From NCBI GenBank assembly GCA_009667805.1, contig CM019067.1, forward strand, positions 165,899,073 through 165,963,072: 64,000 nt of DNA, in the 5' to 3' direction. The notes under the pieces are model-generated. The model was given only the letters and a program-made list of their open reading frames with translations. It had not been told where the DNA came from and did not search any database. This DNA comes from Leptobrachium leishanense (Eukaryota; Chordata; Amphibia; Anura; Megophryidae). Shown piece by piece: positions 10,597 to 22,289 of the stretch (its first letter is position 1; the number at the start of each line of letters is the position of its first letter). Made by a program: the position numbers and the translations under genes.

Positions 10597-12200
10597 CAGG
10601 GTTATTCAAAGAGATCCGAATTGTGGCCGAAAGGTAACGAACACTGAAATTCACCGGTGCATGTACGGTACCTGTTCGAAGGCAGTGAAATCCCCATAGA
10701 GAGGCAATGCTTCATCTATTCAGAGAACAAAAACCAGCAGTGAAAAGTTTCCGAAATGCCCTGCTGTTCAGTGGTTTCATTCGGCAGGTTTATTCAGGAG
10801 AATCCCATAGGCTTCAATGTTAAAAATACTCCCGTTTTAATCCAATATCTAATAAACCATTTATTATTATATTCTGCAGTAAAGAGTCTCTTTAATTTTA
10901 GATTTTTTAGGATTTTTCAAGCATTTTTTTGGAATTTTTTTTGCAAATTTCTTTTTCCATTTTTTTTAACCCTTTCCATGCGGAGGACGCGCATGGCCAC
11001 TCCGCTGCGGAGGAGGCACTGAGCGCGTCCTCCATGTGCAGTGGCGATTGCGGCGGCCCCCCGGTGCGGGCTGACATCATCGATGTCAGCCCAGCCTCCG
11101 GGACCCCGGTGGGCAAAATATTTCACGCACCCCCTTCGGACCTCTCCCCCTCCCCATCCATGCGGGCCAGCCAGTAAAGGCAGACACCGCTTGGAAGGGC
11201 ACTGCCTGCCCTTCCAAGCTGCGGCTGTCTTTAACCCCTAGGGGGCTGGATCGCGATATGGCGCTAACATGCGCCGTATCGCGGTCACCTCCCGGAGCTG
11301 GCCGACATCTTGGATGTCGGCCAAGCTTCTGGGATATCCCCCTAATGACTGGCGTCATCGCGCATAGCACGATGGTGCCAGTTTCACAATTAACCCCTTG
11401 CAGCCACCTATGGGGGAGATAGGGGTTTCCAATAAACCCCATATCTCCCGAACCGTGACAGCTAGGGGTTAATGTTTGATATCATTGGAATGGCCAGAGC
11501 ATGGCCTGATACCAAACATGACCATGTACAGTTTAAAAAACAATTAAATAAAAATAAAAATAAAATTAAAAAAATGTAAAATTTAAAAAAAATTAAAAAA
11601 ACTTTTTTTTGTTTTGTTTTATTAATGCAGAAATATTGTTCCCATTTCAATTATAATGTGAACAATTATGCTGCATTACCGATTTTTTCTATGGGGGCGT
11701 TTGGCAAAAAACACGTAATTTTCTCCCAAAAAAAGTAACGATTCCCCGTTTCTAACTTTTTTAACAAGCGCACCCCATAGAAAATATAACCGCAAACACT
11801 CGCATGTTAAAATGTGAAAAAAAACACTTTACACGTTGTACATTATTGAAAATTCGAATTTTATTGCATTTTATGTTATAATATACAGACAGGACATAAC
11901 GTATACATATAATAATGATATACTGTATTATGAATCTGCCAAGTCTCCCGGAAAGAACGATATATAATATGTCTGGGTCAATTAATAAAATGTGACTTCA
12001 AATCGCATTTAAACATGATGAGCGAAACCGGTAAAAATGAGCTCAGCACAGAGGTGTGAAAAGGCTCAGCAGCGAAAGGGTTAAAATAATTTTTTTATTT
12101 TCCTGTAACTGTCCTTTTTATTATCATTCATTCATTGGATGTTATGTGTAAATTCCATACATTTTCGTTCAGTAGTTTTTATGCAAACAACGTTTCACTA
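10597..12200. mobile_element. CAGGGTTATTC-family long element, interrupted
   Basis: It begins CAGGGTTATTCAAAGAG and runs collinear with 15139-16026 up to the T-rich tract at 10966. It resumes after the piggyBac-like insertion at 12085 with 'tttttattatcattc' and 'gcaaacaacgtttc'. The right end is lost or merges into the hAT arm near 12200. It encodes nothing. Confidence 0.65.
10970..12080. mobile_element. piggyBac-like non-autonomous element, 1.1 kb
   Basis: TTAA flanks it on both sides (10966-10969 and 12081-12084). The ends are CCCTTTCCATGCGG and, inverted, CCCTTTCGCTGCTGAG, the same as in the copy at 3369-4120. It is longer because of a GC-rich insert or extra block at about 11160-11470. 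The family hairpin (atgcagaaatattgttccc ... atgctgcatta) is at about 11623-11680. The frames in the GC-rich half overlap on both strands and match nothing recognisable. Confidence 0.8.
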
Positions 12201-12559
12201 ACGGTCAAACTGTTGGTCGAAACATCGCAAAAAGTTCAAAGTTCGCCGAACTTTCGAACGGTCGATGTTCGATTCAAACTCATGTTCGAATCGAACTGGC
12301 AGCCCATCCCTAATCTCAACAGTCTGCAGGCGCAGATATCTGGACCCCCACCCCAAAAAAAAGTTACTTTAACAAAGATACATTCTACTTTTTTTTTTGG
12401 AGTGAAGCAAAAAAATATTTTTAATAAATTAAAAACTATTTCTCGCTGCGTTCACATTAAAGGAAGGGGCATTATCTTGTGCCTTAAAATGAAGCAAAAA
12501 TGGAGCAGAATGATAGGGCACACGTTAACCCTAAAACAAGCACAAATAGTTAGGTGAGA

Positions 12560-13575
12560 CACAAGTGCTTGCACCTTGTCCAAGGTCATCGCCGTGAAGG
12601 TCTCACCAGCAGAGGACACAAGAAGAGAGGCCGAAGACCCTCATCTATATCGGACAATGTGATGGCGAAGCAGGGTGGTGAGTCCCTTGTAACATCTGCA
12701 GGCCGCAATCATCAGGAAAGGCAGGTCTCGGAAAACAGTGACTTCACTTGTGGTGTGTCATCAAAAGAACATCTCGAGAGGTGTCTGCCGGGGCAGAGGC
12801 CACCTTTCGGAGGTGCATAACCGACAAAACCAGCGAGCCTGCAGTGTCCTCAGAGGCCGGCAGAAGGTGTGATACCAGGCCCACAGTGAACCAGTGGAGC
12901 CCCTCACCGGAGACATTTTCAGGGATACCCCTGAGCCGCAAATTACGTTGTCTGTGACAAGTCTCAAGCGCCATCACCACCGACCTGAGACGGGCAACCT
13001 GCCGCTGGAGGTCTTAAACACGAGCCTCCGTCGAGGCCTGCACTTTCTCAACCTCCAAAGCTCAGGTATCAACCTGCTCAATCCGGGTTTGGAGGGTCTC
13101 CACAGTGGAGCAAACCTCTTGCAAGTCCTGGCGCCAGTGGCCACGAAACTCCTCCATGACCAATCGTAGATCCATCAGCGGCGGCGCAGTATCCTGCAGC
13201 AGCACATCTCTGTGACCCGTGGCAACGTACGCAGTTTGGGAAGTCTCTCTCGAGGGTTCCAAGCTGGTAAGTACCTCACCACGTCGGCATCGCTCCCCGT
13301 CAGTTCGAGTTAGACCTAGCGACTGCTGGATGTCAGGGAGGCGAGAGCCCTTGTCCTCCGTGTCCTTCTTGGTCTTTTTCCCCATGAATACAGGGGCTAT
13401 CTCACGGGCGGAGGTGGTTGTTGCACTGGCCTCTAGATGGCTGCCGTCGACGATAGACCGCAGAGAGAGATGTCGACCAAGTCACTCACCGGCCTCAGCC
13501 ACGTCCGTTGGACTGTGGCAGCGGGATCCCAGGTACACACAGCAGGGTGAACACAGACACCACGTTTAAGGCGGC
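12560..13575 (-). pseudogene. L1-type LINE ORF1 remnant
   Basis: Minus-strand frames 13385-13062 and 12980-12744 read as an L1 ORF1 protein in pieces: a start with GKKTKK, a long helical stretch, then RQRNLRLRGIPE and a 'SAPAD..RD.L' block, all in the usual order for vertebrate L1 ORF1 (RNA-binding, coiled-coil trimer). The two pieces are in different frames and the domain end is broken by stops. Upstream of 13385 is probably 5' UTR. ORF2 is absent here. Confidence 0.65.
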
Positions 13576-14534
13576 GTTGGTCGGAGCACAAAAGGATAGT
13601 GACCCTTTTTAGACACTTTTAACCACATTTTTTGATCATTTTATAAGTGATAAATGGACATTGCCTTTGTTTTTTTTAAAATGATATATACTGTATATTT
13701 TTATTTGTATAAATTCATGTTTGGTATCATTAGAAAGGCCAGACTCTGACTTGTCCAGTGACACCTAACTTGAACTTGTCCGAAGGACCCCTGCTCTCCT
13801 CACAGCAGATCATGTGTTGTAGATGAACCAATGCATAATAATGCATTGCGCCACCACCTCCGCATTTGCTCCCAGCATGGGAAATGAGAAGGTGAAATAG
13901 TGCAGTGCCATTGTTTGCTTTAAAGTAAAATCACATAATGCAGAGAAAAAGATATATTTTTTCCAATTTTTCATATTTACGTATAACATGGTCATGTTTG
14001 GTACAGGTGTGTACAGCTTAAATTTTTCTTTTTTGTTTCATCCGAAACAGAATTTGTTGGAGTACCATTTTGTTTTCGTAATTTAATTTCGTACTTTTGT
14101 TTCATAATTTCGATTCATAATTTTGATTTGATTTTTAGGATCACTGAAAAAAAAACAATAAATCAAATACTGCTCAATTACTGTTAGATTAGGGTTAAAC
14201 ATGAGGGTTAAAAGGCAAGCTAGGGTTAAATATTGAGCTGTCTATTGGTCTTTGGTGTTGAATTAAACAGATTCAGCACCACAGCCAATTGATAGGGATG
14301 GGGTGCTATGTGAAACAGTAAAACAAAACTGATTTGTTTTCATAATTTCATTTGTAATTTCAGATCAATTTGAATTTTAGGATTTTTAGGAAAAAAGAAA
14401 CCAACAAATCAAATCCCACTCAGTTACTGGTAGATTAGGGTTAAACATTAAGGTTAAAGGGCAAGCTAGGGTTACTGTTTCGTTCCAGAGTGTAGAGAGG
14501 AATCATTCAATCAATGGTTCTTTTGTGAAACAGT

Positions 14535-16361
14535 TGTAGCGCTCACTCCCAGAGGAGCCGCTGAATTTAACCTCGGGTTAGTCTCTCCGCACTAGGGATT
14601 AAATATACACCAGCACTGTTGTGGATTTTTTAAATCATACATACTTTACTGGTCTCAATAAAGCAGCATATATAAAATAAGCACGGTATATGGAAACAGG
14701 ATTTCGTATTGCGGGAAACGCGCAGTGGTAAAAGAAAAGTTTAACCCCTTCATTTCTGGAGTGTAAATCCTGTGCAGGTTATGTCCCAAAAAGTGTGTGT
14801 GCGTGAGCTCAGGTACCCGGGTACTATATTTCAACTGGCCAGTGAATGTATTTAATAAAATCTTCGACTAGTCACGTTGGGGCCCTGTAGATTTTAGCAG
14901 TGCTGCAGCGTGCGTCTTTAAACTTTAACTGTGGCCTAGGAGGCCTCTCACCCATCCGCCAGATAATCTGTTCCGCTGCCCGATCAGGACGTCTCTCCGC
15001 TGAATTGTGCTGGGACTCTGTGTCACCAGATCCGCTTCTCTCGCTTGTCTGTCTTTACAACACGATTTACAGCTTACTGCCTGCACTCCCAGTGGATCAT
15101 TGCGGTCTCCTAACTCGGGGTCCAATCTTCGACTCAGTCAGGGTTATCCAAAGAGATTCGAATTGCTTGAGAAAGGTAACCGAACGCTGAAAATCAGCGT
15201 TCGGTTACTTTTCCTGGCCATTCGGCTATCCAGAGAGCAGGCAATTCGCCAAATCCTGTCGAATTGCCTGCACATACGGTGCCTGTTCGGTCCCTGTTCG
15301 AGGGCAGGGAAATCCCCATGAAAAAGCAATGCTTCGGCTATTCAGAGAACACAAACCAGCAGTGAAAGGTTCCCCTAATGCCCTGCCATTCGGTGGTTTA
15401 ATTCGGCAAATTTATTCAGGTGAATCCCATAGGCTTCAATGTTAAAAATATTCCTGTTTTAATTCAATATCTAATAAACCGTTCATTATAAAATTCTGCA
15501 GCAAAAAGTCTCTTTATTTATAGATTTTTTAGGATACTTTAAGCATTTTTCTGAATTTTTTAAAAAAAATTTAAAAGTCCGATTTTTTTTGATTTTTTTT
15601 CAGTTTGCTTATTTTTTTTGTAACAGCCCTCTTTATTATCATTCCCTGGACCTCCTGTGAAAATTTCAGACATTTTCGCTTAGTAGTTTCTTTGCAAACA
15701 GCGTTTCTTTTTCCCAGATTCATACAAATGGTTTTTTCTAATTTATTCACTGCCTCCTCTACGTCACAGCTGCTTCGGCTCTGTGTGATTCGGCTCCTGT
15801 TCGGGTTTTTCAAAGGTTAATCCAGATGTTTTTGCTTGTTTTCAGCATGCATTCGGTTAGTTTTGTCAGGTTTGCGGCAGCTTTTCCCTGCAATTCGGGG
15901 ACCCTGTGGTGCTTGCTGAATACACCGCAGGGTCACCGAAATGCAATCGGCAAAAGGAACCGAATTGAAGAGAACGAAAAGTCACCGAACGTGCGGTGAC
16001 TTTTTGAATCTCTTTGGATAACCCTGTTTGTCTGTGTAAAACCTCTCAGCGGTGAATTACTGGGTCTCTGGCAAGTCACTATATCAATCCGCAGCATCGG
16101 CAAGGCAGCGCCTGCTCTCCGGCCTGGTTACAATCGCTCACAGTCTCACGTGCGTCTCACTTGGTTCACTCCTCGGCTCACACTGGCTCTCCTTCCACGA
16201 GGCTGCGGATGTCCTCTCCTCCTTCCCCACCCACTTCCTGTCTCTGCCCCGAGCATGCTGGAAAACGTAGTCCCAATGTCCAGTATAGTTTACATGCACT
16301 TGTCTCCCTCTGGTGGCCAAAACGGAACATTACAGCAACAGGGTTTTAAAACAGCGCTACA
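14535..16361. mobile_element. Solo LTR-like element, interrupted
   Basis: The ends are TGTAGCGCTC and AGCGCTACA, a 9-bp inverted terminal repeat with TG...CA limits. CAGT lies on both sides (14531-14534 and 16362-16365). The joined flanks read gtgaaacagtaaaacaaa, which matches an untouched neighbouring copy at 14311-14328, so the insertion point is well supported. Without the 888-bp guest at 15139-16026 the element is about 940 bp. No retroviral genes or second LTR are visible. A DNA transposon with 4-bp duplication is the alternative. Confidence 0.6.
15139..16026. mobile_element. CAGGGTTATCC long element, 888 bp
   Basis: The ends CAGGGTTATCCAAAGAGATT and AATCTCTTTGGATAACCCTG are perfect inverted repeats. 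The interior holds T-rich tracts and the same ordered phrases as 6256-7137, 10597-12200 and 21636-22289. It sits inside the LTR-like element. The target duplication is not evident. It encodes no protein. Confidence 0.8.
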
Positions 16362-17032
16362 CAGTAAAACAAATCAATTTCGTTATATACTGTTTCGTTT
16401 CATTTTGTTTTCGTTTCAATGCGGATGAAACTAATTCGTTATTTTGGAAGTACTTCAGAAATCCGAATTAATGAAATTTTGGAAAAATTGAGTTTCATTA
16501 CGAAACGAATGCACGCCTCTTATGTTTGGTATCATTGGAAAAAGCAGACTCTGACCCTTCCATTGACGCCTAATTTGACCTTGTGTGGTGTAAGAATCAG
16601 AGATCCGGGATACCAAAGTTCCCTTGCCTCTCCTCACTGTAGTGCCGTGATTTAAATTATCCATGTGTTGTGCCATCACCTCCACTCTTGCTGGCAGTGT
16701 GGGAGATTGAGAAAGTGAGTTACTGCAGCATTACTGTTCACTTTATAATTGTAAAATGAACAATAGTGCTACATTAGAAATCACATGTATATTATATTTG
16801 TTTGGTATTTTATTTTTAAACTGGTCATCTGCAGTATCATTAGGCAGGTGATGCTGTGGCCTTATCAATTATACCTTATATTTCCTTCTAGCCCATATGG
16901 CTCTAGAGATAAAGGATTTTAGATATTGTAAATTGTATTTTTTTTCCAGAGCAAAGCCCCCCTTGTGGCAGACACCTGTAGGCACATGCCTACTCTGCCT
17001 ACTTATAAATCTGGCCCTGTCCCCCATACATC

Positions 17033-17168
17033 AGGTGTCAGAAACCATGGCCATTCAGATTTTTTGAAACTATATTTCCTGTAAGACACAGCCATCCTAA
17101 TGAGTGACTTAAAGATCATGGGAGATATGGTTCCAAAACAATTGGAGGGCCAAAATTGTTGACCCCCG
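17033..17168. mobile_element. Short hAT-type MITE
   Basis: The ends CAGGTGTCAGAAACC and GGCCAAAATTGTTGACCCC resemble each other in inverted orientation. The phrases 'aactatatttcctgtaa' and 'catgggagatatggttcc' match those of the copies at 1138 and 54290. It is small and non-coding. Confidence 0.5.
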
Positions 17169-17169
17169 T

Positions 17170-18894
17170 CCCACAGAATAATGAAAATTAGACTACATCA
17201 TTCTTACATGTATTAGTAATTATTTTAATTAGATAATATTGAATCATTGAGCTTCTCTCTGCTTGTCCAACTCCCGACTTCCAACATCCCAGCAGAATGT
17301 CCCTCGAACTATGAATCTTTAATTCGGTGCTTTTTTTTCTGTCTGCATTGACAAAAGGCTGAATCGTATTTGTAAACCTATACATACTTTATTCTGTTCC
17401 CTGCTCTCTGTATAGATGGATCCATTTTAACTACCTATTATCTTTTTTTGGACAGGAAGCAGTACTATTATACATCAATATCCTTACTTCCTTTATTTAA
17501 ATTACTGTTTTGAATTACATTATTTGAATTAAGTGAGAAAGAAACAAAAACAGATGGAATTTTAAAATTCTAAAATTAATATTCAGGTAATGGGAAGTTC
17601 TCAAGAAAACCTTTTCTGATACATGTTAATAAATCTTTCACACTTTGAAATGATGTTTAAGAATTACAAAATAAATAGAGGTGCAGCACTAAGCTACCCT
17701 AAATGAATTGCGTTAACCCATCATAAAAAAAAAATCTGAGATTTGACCATGACAATCTTGGACATTACCCATTACCTGTATAAAAATTATGGCACAATAG
17801 TTGATAGATTTACATTTACAAGGTTATTCACTAACCAATATAGTTTTCAGTAGTTGTACCAATGATAAACTGAGGTGTTTCAAAAAGGGGAAACTAAAAC
17901 CGCAGTAGGAAAATCTTCATTGATGAATCTTCTCCAGCCGCTTTTTGAATTTGTAGATTATGGAGGTAATGGAGAACCTCATTAGTTTACAGATCTAAAC
18001 ACATGATCAATATGTAACTATAGTCAATGCATCTTAATTTAAAATTCTAAATATCTTATGATGGGCAAACAATGGAAACCTCTTTATTAGAAGATGTTAG
18101 TACGTACAGATGTGTACCAGTGATCGCTGTTTTATTTAGTAAACCAAACCATACTACAACATCCATTGAGAGAGAGGCAGTAAGCGACTGTCAGGTAATA
18201 GAACATTAAGTCAACTGAAAAAGTATGTTCTATAATGATATTTCAAGTTGAAAAGCATTATAAAATATAGAAATTGTACATTAAGTTGCATTTGCATTTT
18301 AATCACTTGATTTTTGCTATACATTAAAATGAGATGCTTGCAAACTCAGTCATTAGTTTACTCTCATGCTATTAACTCCTCGGTTTGTTAAAATTGTTAG
18401 AAAGTAGCAAAACTGCAGTGTCTTTATTGCTTTCCATTACCGCAAATGTGATCATACTCTTTAGTATAAACTTTTACATTAAAAAGTCTGTTAAGAAGAG
18501 GAGAGTATGTTAAAACGGAATCACTGATGATATAGGAGATGAATCTTAAGCACAAAATGAAGTGTATTTCAAATTTCTATACAAAGTGTGTGTATCTGGT
18601 TAACTATTTACAGTATTATCCTTTGTCCATTTGAGTTGCTCTGTTTATCACACTGTGAATATGATAAGAACTAAATCATAGTCTAATTTATGAATGACAT
18701 GAGTACAATGCGCATATGTACAGACAAATGCACAAATCTACCCAAATGTAATTCTATGTTAAGCATAGGGTTCAGCCAAACAACATCTCGCGTTTCTCTT
18801 TACAACTCATGTGTACATGCTTGCCAGCAGCCACCACTGTATAAAGTATATAAATAAATAAAAGCGTATGGGGTTCAAAATGGCATTCAATATG
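17170..18894. other. AT-rich sequence without recognised features
   Basis: I see no gene, exon with good splice sites, or repeat ends. It appears to be ordinary intergenic or intronic DNA. Confidence 0.4.
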
Positions 18895-19395
18895 GCATGT
18901 ACTGGCTGGGTGGAGTAGACAGGGATGTAGTAACATCACTGCTCTATAACCGTGGAGACCCAGGTTTGAATCCCGGCCAGAGCACCTCTTTGGTAAGTGA
19001 GCATGGGCAAGGCACCAAATGCTACATACTTGCCTATCACACAATATCAGCTGTGGAGTCCAGTGGTAACATCTCTGCTCTTCGACCTTTGAGAAGCAAG
19101 TCAAAATCCTGTTAAGAACATCCCTCTAATACAACTGTGGAGAAACAAGTCTCGACTTTACGAGAAGCGGGTACAACCTAACCACCAGGTTGCTGATCTA
19201 CAATCATGGAAAGACACTGATATGGTGCACCTTCCTCACAAAATACTTGTATCTCATAGATTGTAAGTTCCCTCGGGAACAGGGACCCCTGAATCAGGCC
19301 ATATCATTCATGTGTGGTATTCTAATGTATCAACTCCTTGTACACTGATCTTGTAAAGCGCTGCAGAATTTGTGGTGCTATATAAAAAAAGGATA
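18895..19395 (+). mobile_element. tRNA-derived SINE with L2-like tail
   Basis: A tRNA-like head begins 'gtactggctgggtggagtag' and has a B-box-like GGTTTGAATCC at 18963-18973, followed by the core phrase 'gggcaaggcac'. The far end reads 'ttgtaaagcgctgcagaa...ataaaaaaaggataataataa', the same kind of tail as the L2 LINE copies at 2042 and 35172 (complement). This suggests mobilisation by L2 machinery. The middle is diverged. Confidence 0.7.
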
Positions 19396-20837
19396 ATAAT
19401 AATGGGTGGGGACGTATAATCTCTACTGTCCCAGCTACTATATTGCTGGGGGTGCAGATAAAATGATAGACCGACAGATGGATATCCATTTGAATATGGA
19501 CGATTTTATTCCAGCTGAATATACACTGGAAAACAGCCACTTTTAAATGTCCACTGCATTGTTTACCTTTCAGTTAGAATTCCTACAGGGTTTAAAATTC
19601 AGATTTATATCAAAGCTCTATGTAATCTATTTCAGAATGAGAACTATTATATTCAGATTCTTTGAATCTACCACTTTTTATATACTTTTTAATTAGTAAA
19701 TTTTTATTTTTGTGTGTAATAGACTTGAAGCAATGCTTACTTGTTTTTTTGTTCTTTACAAATCAATTTTGCTGTAAAATAATCAGCTTAAAACCAGAGC
19801 TTTTGTTCTAGTGACTAATAATTCACCATTGATGTTAACATTAATATTCAATGGCAATATGGTCTCTAATGACTGCTTTCTTTTATATCTTTTAGACCAT
19901 TGTGCATGATTGCAGTGTCCTTTAATATCATGGGTAGAGAGAATAAGTCCCCTAGAGTAGCAATACAAAAGTAGCAACAATGGGTTTATTTTCAACTCTG
20001 GTTAGTGAAATGGTTTAATGTACTATACATCAGGACATTTTCCCATGGGAATTTGATTAATTGCATCTATTATTTCTTAGTTGACACATGGGGATTCTGA
20101 GATATTTCAGGCTGTGCACGTAATGTCAGTTAACCTTTTGTGTAAGTATAATTTAATGAATATTTTATTTTCACTGTGTTTGTGTAGGTGACAGTTAATA
20201 AAGACGTGCATAAAAACCACTTAAAGGTTTATTTGTGAGGGTCTGATTTAGTAACATCTAATCCCTGTTTTCACATTTATTCAAGACAATGTGGATTTTA
20301 AGTAATGAGTGATAGTTAATTTCCATAGTCTTTGTGCAAAAGCAAACCTGCATGTTCAGTGCCTGGTTAGATCTGTATTGTGTGTGGAAATTCATCAAAA
20401 AGCTTTGCTGCAGTAAGCAAATTCCTAACCATTTTCAGAAGACCCCATCATTAAATAGTAAACTATGATTCATTAATAAACAAAATATAAATATAGGGCC
20501 AAAATTGATGATTTGGTGAAAAACATCCAAAATTGATGATACACATATACCATTACCATGAATACAAAAATCCTTTGTGCGTTGTTATGTATTTGCAGCT
20601 CTCTAATACCAGCTCAATTAGGTTCTGAACTGACCACTTTATAAAAGAACATTTTGTTCTGCATAACGTCACTTTACGGTGAAAGGGGGGTCATGGATAA
20701 AGGAGGCGCCAGCCTCTTCAGCAAGGAATGAAAGGTGAGATTTACATTTATCACAAAATCACTTAACACCAGCATTTAGAAGCCATATATGTATTTATTG
20801 TGGATGCAAATATGAACACTGAGCAACTGGGCATTAT
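19396..20837. other. AT-rich sequence without recognised features
   Basis: Nothing supportable is visible. The frames are short. Confidence 0.4.
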
Positions 20838-21335
20838 GGTAACTTCGAGTTGGCAATAGAAGATAGCAAGTGTAACGGGTGCTGCCTACAAAATCTTGAG
20901 GGCGATTGGGTGGCCTCCAAACAACCCTAAGGCTCAAGATCCTAGAGCTGGCAGGCTCCAATCAATGTGAGTGAGACCAACATATGCACCATTGTTCTCA
21001 GTGTTGATACAGTCTGCACTATGATATTTTTTCTCTCACTCCCAATTGTAGGTTTTGAAGAGACTATCAGGGTTATTCAGAGAGCGTGAAAAGCAAGAGA
21101 ATGACTGGAGAATGATTGGAGAATGAAAAATTCTAGGTCAAAATAGCCAAACCAGAAAAATTCTCCCTTTCTTCTCACTTTCCAAATCGGCTATTTTGAC
21201 CTAGAATTTTTCATTCTCCAGTCATTCTCCCGCTTTTCACGCTCTCTGAATAACCCTGTAAGTGACGATCCACCATTGGAGTTCCCTTTGCGCTACACTT
21301 GCTATCTTCTATTGCCAACTCTCAGTTGTGTTGAA
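20838..21335. mobile_element. Foldback element split by a hairpin MITE
   Basis: The phrase 'gagttggcaatagaagatag' near 20847 reappears inverted as 'ctatcttctattgccaactc' near 21302. The inner part is occupied by the CAGGGTTATTC hairpin at 21068-21258. The borders are approximate and the superfamily is unknown. Confidence 0.55.
21068..21258. mobile_element. Short hairpin MITE, CAGGGTTATTC family (copy 2)
   Basis: The ends are CAGGGTTATTCAGAGAG and CTCTCTGAATAACCCTG and the arms are nearly fully complementary. It is flanked by TAT on the left and TAA on the right, so the target may be TA. It is closely related to 1386-1567 and differs by a short internal repetition of 'gagaatgattg'. Confidence 0.8.
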
Positions 21336-21635
21336 CAAGAACAACCCTAAATAAGTGGACAGTGGCATTGGGACCTATTTCCTTCCAGGTTTTCCATTAG
21401 CGCCTATCTGTTTTTGTGTTTCTATTATGGTAACTTCGACTCCCATTTTTCTTGTGGTTCTTGAAGAAAGTATTGGCTGCATTAATATACCTTTAGTTGC
21501 TGCACAAGTTGAGTTGCAAAAGAAATTATGCTGTATCCAATATATTTACACTTGAACCATGTCTGAATAAAATCAAGTACACAGTGGGTATATGTGGGTT
21601 TGATGGCAATGAATAAATTAAAGGATATAGAGTAT

Positions 21636-22289
21636 CAGGGTTATTCAAAGAGAGCCGAACTTGCCCCGAAATTGCACTGACCCGTGGATTTCCTCGTACG
21701 GTGTATTTTCGTGGCTATTCGGCTATTCAAAAAGCTGGCATACAGTATATGGTGATCTTCGACAGCAGTGAATTCTCCATAGAAAAGTAATGGTTAATCT
21801 ATTCAGAGAACACTGAACAGCAGTGAAATATCAGTGAGTGAAATGCCCGATCAGTGATTTTCGGTGGTTTCATTCGACAGGTTTAGTCAGGCAGATCCCA
21901 ATGGTTTCAATGTAAAAAAAAAATCCCGTTTAAAGTAAATATTTATTCAACCATTTATTCTTTTCACTTTCAACAAAAGTATCTTTATTTATTTTTTAGG
22001 ATTTTTTAGGCATTTTTTATGGTTTGTTTGGCAATTCCCCCCCCCCAATTTTTTAAAAAAGTGGCGTTTTTTTTCTGTAATAGACCTTTTTATTATTATT
22101 CATAAGACCTTATATATTATTTCCAGGCAGCTTTTTGGATGCCTTTCGGCGGCTTGTTCCCTGCACTTCAGGGACCCTGCAGTGAATGCTGAATTCACTG
22201 CAAGGTTGTTGAATCAGACTAGCCGAAGTGCGGTGAACGGGAGAGCACTGAAATGTCAGTGACAATTCGGTGCTCATTGAATAACCCTG
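21636..22289. mobile_element. CAGGGTTATTC-family long element, 654 bp
   Basis: It begins CAGGGTTATTCAAAGAGAG and ends CATTGAATAACCCTG, and TAT lies on both sides. The interior includes the shared phrases 'attcagagaacactgaacagc' and a C-run (22037-22046) next to T-rich text. It encodes no protein. Confidence 0.75.

Larger units (their letters stand above)
9391..12312. mobile_element. hAT-like element, 2.9 kb, filled with nested insertions
   Basis: The ends are TAGGGATGGGCC and GGCAGCCCATCCCTA (inverted). The flanks ATCTCAAG (9383-9390) and ATCTCAAC (12313-12320) match at 7 of 8 bases, as expected for an old hAT 8-bp duplication. Only about 230 bp at the left and 110 bp at the right look like the element itself. 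Both are rich in TTCGAA words, like the shorter relative at 41229-42182. The rest is other repeats: a piggyBac-like end at 9624, a GC-rich repeat near 9830-10240, a CAGGGTTATTC element from 10597, and a full piggyBac-like copy. No transposase is present. Confidence 0.75.
14004..16521. mobile_element. hAT-like element hosting an LTR-like element
   Basis: Flanking direct repeats ATGTTTGGTA are present at 13994-14003 and 16522-16531. The true duplication is probably 8 bp of this. The left end CAGGTGTGTACA and the complement of the right end (AAGAGGCGTGCA) are similar. Both subterminal regions are TTTCG/CGAAA-rich. The middle is occupied by the LTR-like element at 14535-16361. There is no transposase. 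Confidence 0.55.
13700..16800. mobile_element. piggyBac-like family fragments hosting nested insertions
   Basis: Two partial copies of the family phrase 'tttggtatcatt.gaaa..g.cagactctgac' lie at 13722-13755 and at 16524 onward. AT-rich hairpin text like that of the TTAA elements is also present. The second copy is split after 'atgtttggta' by the 14004-16521 element. The TTAA ends are not visible, so borders are approximate. Confidence 0.45.

Noticed and set aside
13219..13569. 116-codon plus-strand frame
   Set aside because: It is antisense to the L1 ORF1 remnant, which explains the sequence better.
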